This document shows, piece by piece, positions 27,372-36,528 of a DNA stretch of 64,000 nt. Source of the stretch: Methylophilus sp. 13 (lineage in GTDB: Bacteria > Pseudomonadota > Gammaproteobacteria > Burkholderiales > Methylophilaceae); the NCBI RefSeq assembly GCF_015354335.1, contig NZ_JADKYR010000003.1, forward strand, positions 372,001 to 436,000. Reading direction: 5' to 3'. Below the pieces are notes generated by a model that was not told the DNA's origin, made no database searches, and was given only the letters and a program-made list of their open reading frames with translations. Made by a program: the position numbers and the translations under genes. The first letter of the stretch is position 1. The number at the start of each line of letters is the position of its first letter.

Positions 27372-28292
27372 CTAGAAAAAGCGGTCGCCGACTTGCACAT
27401 GCTGGCCTTGCACAAACTGTTGTGCCGTTTGGCGCTTGCCACCCGGCATCTGCAACTCATGCAGTTCTAATGCGCCGTCGCCACAGGCCACCTGCAGCGG
27501 ATGAGTCTGCAACACAGTGCCTGGCTCGCCTTGACCCGCCACGGCTTGAGCAAACCACAGTTTGCAGACTTGATCATTAAATTTGGCTGTAGCGACCGGA
27601 AAGGGATTAAATGCACGAACCTGACGTGAAAGTTGCTGGGCAGATTGCGTCCAGTCAATGGCTGACTCGGCTTTTTCGAGCTTGTGCGCATAGGTCACCA
27701 GCGCCTCGTCCTGTACTTCAGAGGCCAGGCAACCGCTATCTTGCAAGGTCTGCATCGCCTCGACCATCAAGCGCGCGCCTTCACGACTGATCGCATCATG
27801 CAAGGTCTGCGTGGTATCTGCCGCAGTAATCGCCACCGACCATTTACTGATCATATTGCCGGCATCCAGCTTGGGCACCACCTCCATGATGGTGACGCCC
27901 GTCTCGGCGTCCCCGGCCAGAATGGCCCGGTGGATGGGCGCAGCCCCGCGCCAGCGTGGCAGCAAGGAGCCATGGATGTTGTAACAGCCTCGCGTCGGGA
28001 TGTTCAGCACCGCGGTCGGAATAATTAGGCCATAGGCCGCAACGATCAGCACCTCGGCGTTGACCGCTGCAATCTCGGACTGCACCTCGGCGGGCTTAAG
28101 GCTTTCTGGCTGAAAAACACGTAAGCCGTGTTGCAAGGCGAGCTGTTTGACCGGACTCGCTTTTAACTGCATGCCACGGCCCGCGGGGCGGTCTGGTTGC
28201 GTCAACACCATGACAATGTCATGGCCCGCGTCTATGAGTCCTTGCAAAGCCGGTACTGCAAACTCCGGGGTCCCGGCATAAATAATACGCAT
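27372..28292 (-). CDS. fmt: Methionyl-tRNA formyltransferase
   Basis: A 306-residue enzyme that formylates initiator Met-tRNA with 10-formyl-tetrahydrofolate. The N-terminal MRIIYAGTPEFAVPAL Rossmann start, the catalytic signature HGSLLPRWRGAAPIHRA and the C-terminal OB-type tRNA-binding domain (about 210-306) are present. It lies 14 bases after def, the classic pair of protein-initiation genes. Confidence 0.97.
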   Translation of the reverse strand: MRIIYAGTPEFAVPALQGLIDAGHDIVMVLTQPDRPAGRGMQLKASPVKQLALQHGLRVFQPESLKPAEVQSEIAAVNAEVLIVAAYGLIIPTAVLNIPTRGCYNIHGSLLPRWRGAAPIHRAILAGDAETGVTIMEVVPKLDAGNMISKWSVAITAADTTQTLHDAISREGARLMVEAMQTLQDSGCLASEVQDEALVTYAHKLEKAESAIDWTQSAQQLSRQVRAFNPFPVATAKFNDQVCKLWFAQAVAGQGEPGTVLQTHPLQVACGDGALELHELQMPGGKRQTAQQFVQGQHVQVGDRFF

Positions 28293-28306
28293 GCAACCTT
28301 CCTGAC

Positions 28307-28822
28307 TTAATAACTGTTGCGCTCGATTTCGCGCGCGTGCTTGACCATTCTGGTCCGGATACGGTTACGTTTGAGCGTGGAGAGATACTCCACAAACACC
28401 TTACCCAGCAAATGATCCATTTCATGCTGGATACAGACGCTCAGCAATCCATCCGCATCCAATCTGAAAGTGTTGCCATGCACATCTTTCGCTTCGACGG
28501 TAATAAATTCAGCGCGCGTGACACTTTCATAGATGCCGGGCACTGACAGGCAACCCTCTTCATAATCCTGGCTACCTGACTGGGCAATGATTTTAGGATT
28601 GATCAGCACCAGCAAATCGTCTTTTTCCTTGCTCAAGTCAATCACGATCAACTGGATGTGCTGGTCGACCTGCGTAGCAGCCAAGCCTATTCCTGGCGCA
28701 TCATACATGGTCTCAGCCATATCGCTGACCAGTTGCTGTAATGCCTCATCAAATACTTGCACCGGTTTGGCCACCGTATGCAGGCGTGGATCCGGATATT
28801 GCAAAATTGGAAGTAGTGCCAT
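28307..28822 (-). CDS. def: Peptide deformylase
   Basis: A 171-residue iron (or zinc) enzyme that removes the N-formyl group from new proteins. All three motifs are visible: [16 protein letters not shown] with the metal-binding Cys, and [10 protein letters not shown] with the two His ligands and catalytic Glu. It is the first gene of the leftward def-fmt-htpX unit and is divergent from the LysM gene. Confidence 0.97.
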   Translation of the reverse strand: MALLPILQYPDPRLHTVAKPVQVFDEALQQLVSDMAETMYDAPGIGLAATQVDQHIQLIVIDLSKEKDDLLVLINPKIIAQSGSQDYEEGCLSVPGIYESVTRAEFITVEAKDVHGNTFRLDADGLLSVCIQHEMDHLLGKVFVEYLSTLKRNRIRTRMVKHAREIERNSY

Positions 28823-28988
28823 GCTCTACAAATCTTTCCATTCAAATAGTTTGTGCAAAAACAGGGCAAAACGCCTGCTTTTTCACCTTGATCAGAACTT
28901 TAAAGCCATGCTAGATTGGTTGATATTGCGCAGTGGCTGTGCGCAGGTACAGCCCATCCATTTGTGTCGCATAAAACAGAGACGCCAC

Positions 28989-30026
28989 ATGACGAAAATT
29001 GTTCAAATTATAACCTCGCTTGCGCTGGCTTGTAGCAGCTTATTGTTACAGGCAGAAGAAATTCCGTTGCGGCCGCAGCACCCCGACCGGCATGTCGTCG
29101 TCAAAGGCGATACCTTGTGGGATATTTCTGCCAAGTTTCTGAAAAATCCATGGCAATGGCCACAGATTTGGCAATTAAACCGGTCTAGCATTAAAAATCC
29201 GCACTGGATTTATCCGGGGGATATCATCGTGCTCGACACCAGCAGCGGGCAACCCGTACTCAAACTGGTGCGCGAATCTGTCACCCTGGAGCCTGGCATG
29301 ATCGTCACGCCAATCAAAGGCGATGCCATCCCCGCCATACAACCCAATATCATCCAGCCCTTTTTGACCAAGCCCATGCTGATTGCGCCAGAAGCGCTCA
29401 AGTCAGCGCCCAGAATTGTGGCGGCGCAGGAAGAACGTGAGATTCTGAGTCCTGGCACACGCATTTATGTGCAGGGCCTGCCAGACGCTCCACGCAACGC
29501 CTGGGCAATCTACCGCGAGGGGGAGGCGATCAAAAACCCTGAAAATGGTGAGCTGCTGGGCACAGAAGCGCATTATCTGGGGGAGGCCAAACTGCTGCGC
29601 TCAGGCCAGCCTGCCACCTTGACCGTAACCCAGGCCAAAGAGGAAATTGCGGTTAAAGACAAACTGATTGCGATGGAAGACTCCCTTAGCCCGCCTTATC
29701 TGCCACATGCGCCCGAAGGCCAGATTGAAGGCCAGATTGCACGCGTGAGCGAAGGCATCAACGAGACTGGCTATGGCCGTGTGGTGGTGCTCAATCGCGG
29801 CGAAGCGCAAGGCCTGGAGCGCGGTCACGTGCTTTCGGTGCTGCGCAAAGGCGCCAGCATGGTAGACCCCGAATCCGCAGACCCTAAACATCCGGTCATG
29901 ATCCAGTTGCCGGATGAGCCTGTCGGCTTGGTGATGGTCTTCAAAACCTTTCCCAAACTGTCATACGCGCTCGTCATGCAGGCCTCGCAACCTATCCATG
30001 TGGAAGACGTGGTGCGTACCCCCTGA
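28989..30026 (+). CDS. LysM peptidoglycan-binding domain protein
   Basis: A 345-residue exported protein: signal peptide (1-22, cut near LLLQAEE), one LysM domain (about 35-83, VVVKGDTLWDISAKFLKNPW, ending WIYPGDIIVL) and a long C-terminal part of unknown role. The LysM should hold it on peptidoglycan in the periplasm. ATG 28989 is chosen for the signal peptide; the frame is open much further upstream. It precedes dprA by 11 bases, an arrangement found widely in betaproteobacteria (def / LysM-dprA-smg). Confidence 0.88.
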   Translation: MTKIVQIITSLALACSSLLLQAEEIPLRPQHPDRHVVVKGDTLWDISAKFLKNPWQWPQIWQLNRSSIKNPHWIYPGDIIVLDTSSGQPVLKLVRESVTLEPGMIVTPIKGDAIPAIQPNIIQPFLTKPMLIAPEALKSAPRIVAAQEEREILSPGTRIYVQGLPDAPRNAWAIYREGEAIKNPENGELLGTEAHYLGEAKLLRSGQPATLTVTQAKEEIAVKDKLIAMEDSLSPPYLPHAPEGQIEGQIARVSEGINETGYGRVVVLNRGEAQGLERGHVLSVLRKGASMVDPESADPKHPVMIQLPDEPVGLVMVFKTFPKLSYALVMQASQPIHVEDVVRTP

Positions 30027-30037
30027 TCTCCGCACTG

Positions 30038-31150
30038 ATGGTCACAGATCCTGAAGAGAGCGCAGCCTGGATTGCCTTAAGCCTGGTCGAAGGGCTGGGC
30101 AGTGTCACCTATTGCCAGCTGTTGCTGCACTTTAAAACCCCGCAGGCGATTCTGGCCGCCTCCTACAGCAGCTTGTGCGAACTGGTCAGCAAAGACGTCG
30201 CCGAAGGGATACAAAAAGCGCCAGAAGACCCGCATATTGCCAAGACACTAGACTGGCTCTCACAACCAGATAACCACCTGATCACACTGGCGGATGCCTA
30301 CTATCCGCAACGCCTGCTCAGCATAGACCAGCCGCCGCCCGTGCTCTATGCCAAAGGCAACCTGCAAATGCTCAAGCGGCCTGGCCTGGCCATTGTCGGT
30401 AGCCGCCACGCCACACCGCAAGGCGAGTCAACTGCCGAACAGTTTGCCGAAAGCTTGTGCCGGGCCGGATTTGCCGTGGTCAGCGGGCTGGCATTAGGCA
30501 TAGACGGCGCCGCACACAGAGGCGCGCTCAAAGCAGATGGTGCCACGATTGCCGTGGTCGGCACGGGGCTGGATATTGTCTATCCGGCACGGCATAAAGC
30601 CCTGGCCCATCAGATTGTGCAGTATGGCTTGTTGCTCTCCGAGTATCCACTAGGGACGCCATCTTTGACACACAATTTTCCCAGACGCAACCGTATTATC
30701 AGTGGCCTGTCTGAAGGATGCCTGGTGGTAGAGGCCAATATTGATAGCGGCTCACTCATCACTGCACGCCTAGCGATCGAACAGGGCCGTGAAGTCTTCG
30801 CCATTCCCGGCTCCATTCATTCGCCGGTGTCCAAAGGGTGCCATGCGCTGATCAAACAAGGGGCAAAGCTTGTCGAGTCCACCGAGGACATTGTCAGCGA
30901 ATTGAAGCATGTCCGCCTGCCCAACCCCGCACTTTCGATTAGCCCGAATGGGTCACTACCCGATTGGACTAATCTACCCGCCGAAGCCAGTCCTGTCCTG
31001 GCTTGCATGGGGTTTGACCCCATCTTTGCAGAGCTCATTGCGGCCCGCGCCGGGTTGACGCCCGAACAAGTTTCCACCATGCTAACACTACTTGAATTAG
31101 AAGGTGTGGTCAGCCATCTCGCCAACGGCCAATTCCAGCGATTGGTTTAA
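30038..31150 (+). CDS. dprA: DNA-processing protein DprA
   Basis: A 370-residue protein that loads RecA on incoming single-stranded DNA during transformation. A SAM-like helical head (about 1-80) is followed by the Rossmann DprA core with GSRHATPQGES, SGLALGIDGAAH, the RNRIISGLSEGCLVVEA block and GREVFAIPGSI, then a C-terminal winged-helix (about 300-370). It is a full-length copy. It lies between the LysM gene and smg. Confidence 0.96.
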   Translation: MVTDPEESAAWIALSLVEGLGSVTYCQLLLHFKTPQAILAASYSSLCELVSKDVAEGIQKAPEDPHIAKTLDWLSQPDNHLITLADAYYPQRLLSIDQPPPVLYAKGNLQMLKRPGLAIVGSRHATPQGESTAEQFAESLCRAGFAVVSGLALGIDGAAHRGALKADGATIAVVGTGLDIVYPARHKALAHQIVQYGLLLSEYPLGTPSLTHNFPRRNRIISGLSEGCLVVEANIDSGSLITARLAIEQGREVFAIPGSIHSPVSKGCHALIKQGAKLVESTEDIVSELKHVRLPNPALSISPNGSLPDWTNLPAEASPVLACMGFDPIFAELIAARAGLTPEQVSTMLTLLELEGVVSHLANGQFQRLV

Positions 31151-31228
31151 AGCTCGGTTCAGACCCACCCCAGTATCGCTGCTATTCACTACTAATAGCG
31201 GAGCAGCGTGTTTGAGGAGAATTTAGAC

Positions 31229-31696
31229 ATGTTGGAAGTACTGATATTTATCTATCAAAATTATTGGGATAAGCATGATGCGTTTGAGCTGAAAGAAACA
31301 GACGAAACCATCATGGCCTATGAGCTCTCCCAGGCCGGGTTTAACCACCAGGATATTTTACATGCCGTGGGCTGGGTGAAAGACCTGCGTCGCTCGGTGC
31401 AACAGCCGCAATACCAGCACGACCCGTTTGCGACTCGCGTCTATTGCGAGATGGAACGCAACAAGATCAGTGACGACAGTCTGAACTTTCTGGGCTTGCT
31501 ACAAAGAAGCGACATCATCACGGCTTATGAGCGCGACCTGATTATTGATCGTGCCATGGTCTTGCCGCAAGAAACCTTGAGCATGGAAGATATCCGCTGG
31601 ATCACCATGATGGTGCTGTGGGACGAAACGCGCAAGCAGGATTACCTGTTTGTTGAAGATGCCTTGTTTAACCCGCAAGGTTTGTCATTGCAATAA
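31229..31696 (+). CDS. smg: Smg (DUF494) family protein
   Basis: A 155-residue acidic, helical protein of the Smg family. The N-terminus LEVLIFIYQNYW and the WITMMVLWDETRKQDYLFVEDAL-type end (shown in part) identify it. The function is not established. ATG 31229 is chosen because GAGGAG lies about 10 bases upstream; a GTG at 31208 would add seven residues containing that ribosome site. It is the last gene of LysM-dprA-smg. Confidence 0.9.
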   Translation: MLEVLIFIYQNYWDKHDAFELKETDETIMAYELSQAGFNHQDILHAVGWVKDLRRSVQQPQYQHDPFATRVYCEMERNKISDDSLNFLGLLQRSDIITAYERDLIIDRAMVLPQETLSMEDIRWITMMVLWDETRKQDYLFVEDALFNPQGLSLQ

Positions 31697-31712
31697 CCCA
31701 ACAGAGCGACAC

Positions 31713-31747
31713 AAAAAAAAGCGCGGCTGATTCAGTCCGCGCTTTTT
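31713..31747. terminator. Bidirectional terminator between smg and metF
   Basis: Eight A, GCGCGG (31721-31726), a 10-base middle that can pair in part, CCGCGC (31737-31742) and six T. It serves both the rightward smg and the leftward metF. Confidence 0.9.
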
Positions 31748-31768
31748 TGTTTACCAGTATTTTTACGA

Positions 31769-32596
31769 CTACAGTTGCCTGATAATCTGGCCAATAATGC
31801 CCGCCTGGTTCAGGGTGTAGAAGTGCATTTTATCTACGCCTGCCTCAATCAGTTTGGTACAGATATCAGTGACCACCTCCGCGCCAAAAGCGCGCAATGA
31901 AGCCATATCATCGCCATAGGCTTCCAGCCGCATACGCAGCCAGCGTGGAATCTCGGCACCACAGACACTGGAGAAGCGCGCCAGTTGCGTATAGTTATAA
32001 ATCGGCATGATGCCAGGAATAATCGGTGCAGTGACACCCAGCTTCTGCGCCGCTTCTACAAAACGGAAATAGGCATCCACATTGTAAAAATACTGTGTAA
32101 TGGCCGAATCTGCGCCAGCATCGATTTTACGCTTGAAGTTTTCAAGGTCTTTTTGTGCCGAGCCGGCTTCCGGGTGAAACTCGGGGTAAGCCGCCACCTC
32201 CAGGTGAAACCAGTCGCCGGTCTCGGCGCGGATAAAACTCACCAACTCATTGGCATATTTAAAATCCCCCGCACTCACTTCGCCTGAGGGAATATCGCCA
32301 CGCAAGGTCACCAGTCTATTGATGCCTTTCGCCTGATAGGCTTGCAGCAATTCGCGGATTTCTTCTTTGCTGGAAGAAATACAGGAGATATGTGGGGCTG
32401 CACCATGGCCTTCAGCCTGGATTTCGAGCACACTGTCCATGGTACGGTCGCGGGTTGAGCCCCCCGCACCAAACGTGACGGAAAAAAACTCGGGAGAGAA
32501 TACGGCCAGCTCTTTGCGTACTTGACGCAGGTTCGCCATGCCTTCCGCCGTTTTGGGCGGAAAAAACTCAAAACTGTAAGCGATTTTTTGATTCAC
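31769..32596 (-). CDS. metF: 5,10-Methylenetetrahydrofolate reductase MetF
   Basis: A 275-residue FAD enzyme that makes 5-methyl-tetrahydrofolate for methionine synthesis. It starts with SFEFFPPKTAEG; GAGGSTRDRT and the RGDIP block near residue 100 are typical, and ADSAITQYFYN with the conserved Gln/Tyr region is present. It lies downstream of ahcY and the holin-like gene on the same strand, as in the SAM-cycle operons of other betaproteobacteria, so the SAH riboswitch at 34617-34692 may act on it too. Confidence 0.96.
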   Translation of the reverse strand: MNQKIAYSFEFFPPKTAEGMANLRQVRKELAVFSPEFFSVTFGAGGSTRDRTMDSVLEIQAEGHGAAPHISCISSSKEEIRELLQAYQAKGINRLVTLRGDIPSGEVSAGDFKYANELVSFIRAETGDWFHLEVAAYPEFHPEAGSAQKDLENFKRKIDAGADSAITQYFYNVDAYFRFVEAAQKLGVTAPIIPGIMPIYNYTQLARFSSVCGAEIPRWLRMRLEAYGDDMASLRAFGAEVVTDICTKLIEAGVDKMHFYTLNQAGIIGQIIRQL

Positions 32597-32654
32597 TGTT
32601 TTCTCTTTTATTTCTAAACGCGTGATTTCAGGCAGATGCGGGGATGGTCAGGGG

Positions 32655-33005
32655 TCAGTCTTTTTCGTTGAACACAATCGCACTCAGGATCCAGGCAATC
32701 ACGCTATACACCAGGGCGCCTATGACGCCAGTCATCACACTATTGACGACAAAGCCTTGCAACAGGTGGCCGACAAACCAGAAGAGCAGACCATTGATGA
32801 CTAACAGAAACAGTCCCAACGTCAGCAAGGTAATCGGCAAGGTCAAAAGCACCAGAATCGGCTTCACCAGCATATTGGCCAGACCAATCACGACAGCAGC
32901 CACCAGCGCAGCGCTGAAATTGGCCACTTGAATGCCTGGGACCAGATAAGCCACGGCCATCAGTGCCAATGCATTGAGTACCCAAACAACCAGTAGTTTA
33001 AACAT
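32655..33005 (-). CDS. Phage holin family (PF04020-type) membrane protein
   Basis: A 116-residue protein with four membrane helices, starting FKLLVVWVLNALALMAVAYL. It belongs to the widely conserved YvlD-like branch named after phage holins, but nothing nearby is phage-derived, so lysis is not implied. AAGGAGG lies immediately before ATG 33005, which excludes the longer frame to 33080. It sits between ahcY and metF, a recurrent arrangement in betaproteobacteria; its role there is unknown. Confidence 0.87.
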   Translation of the reverse strand: MFKLLVVWVLNALALMAVAYLVPGIQVANFSAALVAAVVIGLANMLVKPILVLLTLPITLLTLGLFLLVINGLLFWFVGHLLQGFVVNSVMTGVIGALVYSVIAWILSAIVFNEKD

Positions 33006-33048
33006 GCCGCCTCCTTGGATGAAAGATGAGGCAAAGTGTACACCAAAT

Positions 33049-33071
33049 CTGCGCCAGAACATCTGGCGCAG
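33049..33071 (-). terminator. Strong hairpin between ahcY and the holin-like gene
   Basis: CTGCGCCAG (33049-33057) pairs perfectly with CTGGCGCAG (33063-33071), loop AACAT. On the minus strand only ATTTGG follows, so termination would be partial. It could set lower expression of the downstream genes relative to ahcY. Confidence 0.5.
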
Positions 33072-33108
33072 GGGTGGCATGGTTTAGCGCACGCTGAAAA
33101 GCGCGTGA

Positions 33109-34518
33109 TTAATAGCGATAATGCTCAGGCTTGAATGGGCCGGTTTTGCTCACGCCAATGTAGGCTGCTTGTGCATCGGTCAAGGTGGTCAATTGCGCAT
33201 TGAGTTTCTTCAACTGCAAGATCGCCACTTTTTCATCCAGATGTTTAGGCAAGGTGTAAACGCCAACTGGATACTTGTCGGTCTGGGTAAACAATTCAAT
33301 CTGCGCAATGGTCTGGTTGGCAAAGCTGGAGCTCATCACATAGCTTGGATGACCTGTGCCGCAGCCCAAATTGACTAGACGGCCCTTGGCCAGCAAGATG
33401 ATGCGCTTGCCGTCCGGGAAAATCACGTGATCAACTTGTGGCTTGATCTCTTCCCACTGGTATTTTTCGATGCTGGCAACATCGATTTCATTGTCGAAGT
33501 GACCAATGTTACACACAATCGCCTGATCCTTCATTTTGGCCATGTGCTCATGCGTGATAACGTGGTAGTTACCCGTCGCTGTGACAAAAATGTCCGCATG
33601 TTCAGCGGCATAATCCATGGTCACGACGCGGTAGCCTTCCATCGCGGCTTGCAGGGCACAAATCGGGTCAATCTCGGTCACCCAAACCTGGGCTGACAAA
33701 GCACGCAACGCTTGTGCAGACCCTTTACCCACGTCACCGTAACCGGCAACAACGGCAATCTTGCCTGCGATCATGACATCGGTCGCACGCTTGATGCCAT
33801 CCACCAGAGACTCACGGCAACCATACAAGTTATCAAACTTGGACTTGGTCACAGAGTCATTCACATTAATCGCAGGGAAAGCCAGCTTGCCTTCTTTATG
33901 CATTTGATACAAACGGTGCACGCCCGTGGTGGTTTCTTCGGTCACGCCTTTAATCGCAGCCAAACGCACGGAGTACCAGGTAGGGTCTGTTTTCAGCTTG
34001 GCCTTGATGGCGTTAAACAAACAGATTTCTTCTTCTGAAGTGGGGTTCGCCACCACAGACAAATCTTTTTCGGCACGGCTACCCAAATGCAGCAACAGGG
34101 TCGCATCGCCACCATCATCCAAAATCATGTTGGAGTAACCACCATCCGTCCACTCAAAAATACGGTGGGTGTAATCCCAATACTCTTCCAGCGTTTCGCC
34201 TTTCACGGCAAACACGGCAGTGCCCGTCGCGGCAATCGCAGCGGCTGCATGGTCCTGGGTTGAGAAAATATTGCAAGAAGCCCAGCGCACTTCAGCACCC
34301 AAATCCTTCAGGGTTTCAATCAGGACAGCGGTCTGGATAGTCATATGCAGAGAGCCAGTAATGCGCGCGCCTTTCAGTGGCTGTTGCGCTGCGTACTCTT
34401 CGCGGATTGCCATCAGGCCAGGCATTTCAGTCTCGGCAATCGCAATTTCCTTGCGACCCCAGGCGGCCAGGCCCATGTCTGCGACTACATAATCTTTGAT
34501 ATCAGCTACAGTATTCAT
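33109..34518 (-). CDS. ahcY: Adenosylhomocysteinase
   Basis: A 469-residue NAD-dependent enzyme that hydrolyses S-adenosylhomocysteine to adenosine and homocysteine, clearing the by-product of SAM methylations. The substrate part includes [16 protein letters not shown], the NAD site is [10 protein letters not shown], and the C-terminus ends KPEHYRY, which completes the neighbouring subunit's site. AAGGA lies before ATG 34518. A SAH riboswitch in the leader controls it, so the enzyme is made when its substrate accumulates. Confidence 0.98.
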   Translation of the reverse strand: MNTVADIKDYVVADMGLAAWGRKEIAIAETEMPGLMAIREEYAAQQPLKGARITGSLHMTIQTAVLIETLKDLGAEVRWASCNIFSTQDHAAAAIAATGTAVFAVKGETLEEYWDYTHRIFEWTDGGYSNMILDDGGDATLLLHLGSRAEKDLSVVANPTSEEEICLFNAIKAKLKTDPTWYSVRLAAIKGVTEETTTGVHRLYQMHKEGKLAFPAINVNDSVTKSKFDNLYGCRESLVDGIKRATDVMIAGKIAVVAGYGDVGKGSAQALRALSAQVWVTEIDPICALQAAMEGYRVVTMDYAAEHADIFVTATGNYHVITHEHMAKMKDQAIVCNIGHFDNEIDVASIEKYQWEEIKPQVDHVIFPDGKRIILLAKGRLVNLGCGTGHPSYVMSSSFANQTIAQIELFTQTDKYPVGVYTLPKHLDEKVAILQLKKLNAQLTTLTDAQAAYIGVSKTGPFKPEHYRY

Positions 34519-34616
34519 GTTTCAAATCCTTAAAAAAATGAAAACTGAGCAGGAAAAGTTCGATAAGAACCGGTGGCAACGTTGTTCACCTTTTTTCCGT
34601 GCTCGCACAGTGAAAA

Positions 34617-34692
34617 GTGAACGCCGTTGAGATGCTTTACAGCAAATGCTCTGAGCCTGGGAGTCGAGTGACTCTCGCAGCGTTCCTCAGAA
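34617..34692 (-). ncRNA. S-adenosylhomocysteine (SAH) riboswitch
   Basis: Read on the minus strand, the leader holds the conserved elements of the SAH riboswitch: CTGAGGAACGCTGC, then CAGGCTCAG, then AACGGCGTTCA. Pairings are visible: CTGAG (34690-34686) with CTCAG (34655-34651), a GAGTC/GACTC stem-loop inside, and the pseudoknot GAACGC (34686-34681) with GCGTTC (34624-34619). It lies about 100 bases before ahcY, the gene it controls in other proteobacteria. SAH binding turns expression on. Confidence 0.92.
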
Positions 34693-34699
34693 GTTGCGA

Positions 34700-34727
34700 A
34701 TTATACGCGAACCCAAGGATTTTACAA
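34700..34727 (-). promoter_or_regulatory. Probable promoter of ahcY
   Basis: A perfect TATAAT (34705-34700 on the minus strand) has TTGTAA (34727-34722) 16 bases upstream. The predicted start is near 34693, just before the riboswitch. Confidence 0.75.
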
Positions 34728-34920
34728 AAAACAAATCCTGAGCAATCAAAGAACAACCACTGAAAACCTGCTCAAATAGCTGCCTAGAAATACCCTCTTT
34801 ACCGATTCATTAAATTGACCGAATTACATGCTGCTACTCTGTCAAATCAGTTTCACCCGCCTGTGCCATGATGACATCACGTTCTCAAATATCCTCATTT
34901 AGTATAGAAAGGTGATTACT

Positions 34921-35070
34921 ATGACCATGTATCAAGTAATGGATGAAGAAAATCATTGCATCGCAACCTTTCATCATTTTCAGGAAGCCATGTATACCGC
35001 ACAAGACTTCACCCTGTGGGATGATGAACATTACTATCATGTCGAAGAGCTGGATCTGGCCGTCGCCTAA
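34921..35070 (+). CDS. Small acidic protein, 49 residues, unknown
   Basis: ATG 34921 follows an AAAGGTGA ribosome site and opens a 49-codon frame starting MTMYQVMDEENHCIATFHHF. The product is rich in Asp, Glu and His and has no signal peptide or membrane helix. A good terminator lies 24 bases after the stop, so it is a complete small transcription unit. No family is recognised. It is too short for most gene callers. Confidence 0.6.
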   Translation: MTMYQVMDEENHCIATFHHFQEAMYTAQDFTLWDDEHYYHVEELDLAVA

Positions 35071-35093
35071 GCAAACCGTCCCGACATCAAAAG

Positions 35094-35121
35094 AAAAAAG
35101 CGCCAGTTAAGGCGCTTTTTT
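35094..35121. terminator. Bidirectional terminator after the small acidic gene
   Basis: Six A, AGCGCC (35099-35104), loop AGTTAA, GGCGCT (35111-35116), six T. It serves the small gene on the plus strand and the protease gene on the minus strand. Confidence 0.9.
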
Positions 35122-35153
35122 ATTGGGGCTGACACAACACCGTCAGCCTCGCA

Positions 35154-36161
35154 TCAAGGCAAGGTTTTCATCGCCACTTTGAGCTCTTCAGCCTTTTCGG
35201 CATCCAACTGTGTCAGTGTATCCACATTGGCCAAGGCTTCGATATGTTTACCGTTGGACTCCGCAATCAGTCCCAGGTAATAAAAAGCCTGACTATGCTG
35301 ATCGTTCATGCTGACGACACGGTGCAAGTGTTGCTCAGCCATGGTGAGATCCTTGGTTTCATATTCAGCTGCAGCCAGATAAAACCAAGCTTCTGTATTA
35401 TGAGGTTCCTGAGTCGTCCATTGCTGGGCAATCGCTTTCAGGCCATCCCAGTCCTTGTGCAGGTAAGGAAACACCACTTTCATGAAATAAGGCCATTCAG
35501 CTGCCGGTTTGCCCCAGAAAGGCAGCTCGCTTTTGACCACAATCGGGCCCGCTGGCTGCGCGATCAAAGCCTGAACCCAATCAATCGACATGTAATAGTA
35601 GTAGGCATCTTTACCAGGGCTCTTGAGCGTAATCAGGCCGACCAATGCGCCCGTCTCATCAAACAGACCACCACCACTGGCGCCTTGTCTGAAACTGCTG
35701 GTTGCCCGCACAATCACGGAGTCATCCATGGCAAACAGCCCCTTGACCACCCCTTGGCTACTTACAGGCGCGGCGACGAAACTCGGATAGCCGATATTAA
35801 ACACTGCTTGTTCGTATTTGAGATCGCGGCTGGACTTCATGGTGACTGGGCTAATCGGCAGGTCATCCATTTGCAGCATGCAAACATCATGCTTCCAGTC
35901 CGGTTTGACACCCACGGCATGGTAAGCCGCCCCGCCACTGACCACGCTGATACTGGTAGCATTGGCAACCACATGGCAGTTGGTCACAACCTGATTTTCA
36001 GCCACCACGACGCCTGAACCCAGCCCGTATTGCCCATTTTTCAGGCCGACCTGCACACGTAGCACGCGGCTGTTCAACGCCTGCATGAGCTCGGCAGAAG
36101 GCTCTGCCATCAATGGGATTGCCAGGCAACCTAACAAACATCCGATCAACCATTTTGCCAT
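35154..36161 (-). CDS. Exported trypsin-like serine protease with TPR repeats
   Basis: A 335-residue protein with a signal peptide (1-19, ending PLMA), a chymotrypsin-fold protease domain (about 25-200) with triad His63 (TNCHVV), Asp92 (KHDVCML) and Ser162 (QGASGGG), and two or three TPR-like helix pairs at the C-terminus (about 235-325, AWFYLAAAEYETKD). It lacks the PDZ domain of Deg proteases. GGAGCAAG supports ATG 36161. Substrate unknown; a periplasmic stress or processing role is a reasonable guess. Confidence 0.87.
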   Translation of the reverse strand: MAKWLIGCLLGCLAIPLMAEPSAELMQALNSRVLRVQVGLKNGQYGLGSGVVVAENQVVTNCHVVANATSISVVSGGAAYHAVGVKPDWKHDVCMLQMDDLPISPVTMKSSRDLKYEQAVFNIGYPSFVAAPVSSQGVVKGLFAMDDSVIVRATSSFRQGASGGGLFDETGALVGLITLKSPGKDAYYYYMSIDWVQALIAQPAGPIVVKSELPFWGKPAAEWPYFMKVVFPYLHKDWDGLKAIAQQWTTQEPHNTEAWFYLAAAEYETKDLTMAEQHLHRVVSMNDQHSQAFYYLGLIAESNGKHIEALANVDTLTQLDAEKAEELKVAMKTLP

Positions 36162-36528
36162 GTCTTGCTCCAATCTGCGAAGGTAGGCAACAAGGAATGC
36201 ACTACCTGTAATACGTTTTGGAAAGCTTCTTAAACTGTTTATAGCAAAACGTATTCCAAGCTGGAGAATGCGGGCTCACTTACCGCCAGACTATGGGGAG
36301 ACCATGAGAAAGAAAGGAGGGATTTTATATTTAACTATAAAAATCAATGAGATACGTAAAAATAACTGTCGTATCACTGTAGTCTCTCAGTCGACTGCTT
36401 TAGCGAGCGGCCAGAAGTGCCGCAACAGACCGCTCAGCATACGCACAAAATCAGTGCGCAAAATCAGTGCATGCACTACCGAGTCGCACACCTTATCGGT
36501 TTTGCAAACACCAGCAACGGGTGAAAGG
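36162..36528. other. Intergenic region with operator-like and tandem repeats
   Basis: A perfect 10-base inverted repeat AATACGTTTT (36210-36219) and AAAACGTATT (36246-36255) lies 50-95 bases before the protease start and could be an operator or a stem. Two direct copies of CAAAATCAGTGC (36446-36457 and 36459-36470) lie nearer the photolyase 3' end. Open frames here (36268-36543 and 36387-36572) lack support, so no gene is called. Confidence 0.5.

Noticed and set aside
32655-33005. Holin-like gene as sign of a prophage
   Set aside because: The PF04020-type family is a common chromosomal membrane protein and no other phage gene is near.
36446-36470. Two copies of CAAAATCAGTGC as a CRISPR-like or iteron array
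   Set aside because: Only two copies with a one-base gap; no spacers, further repeats or associated genes.
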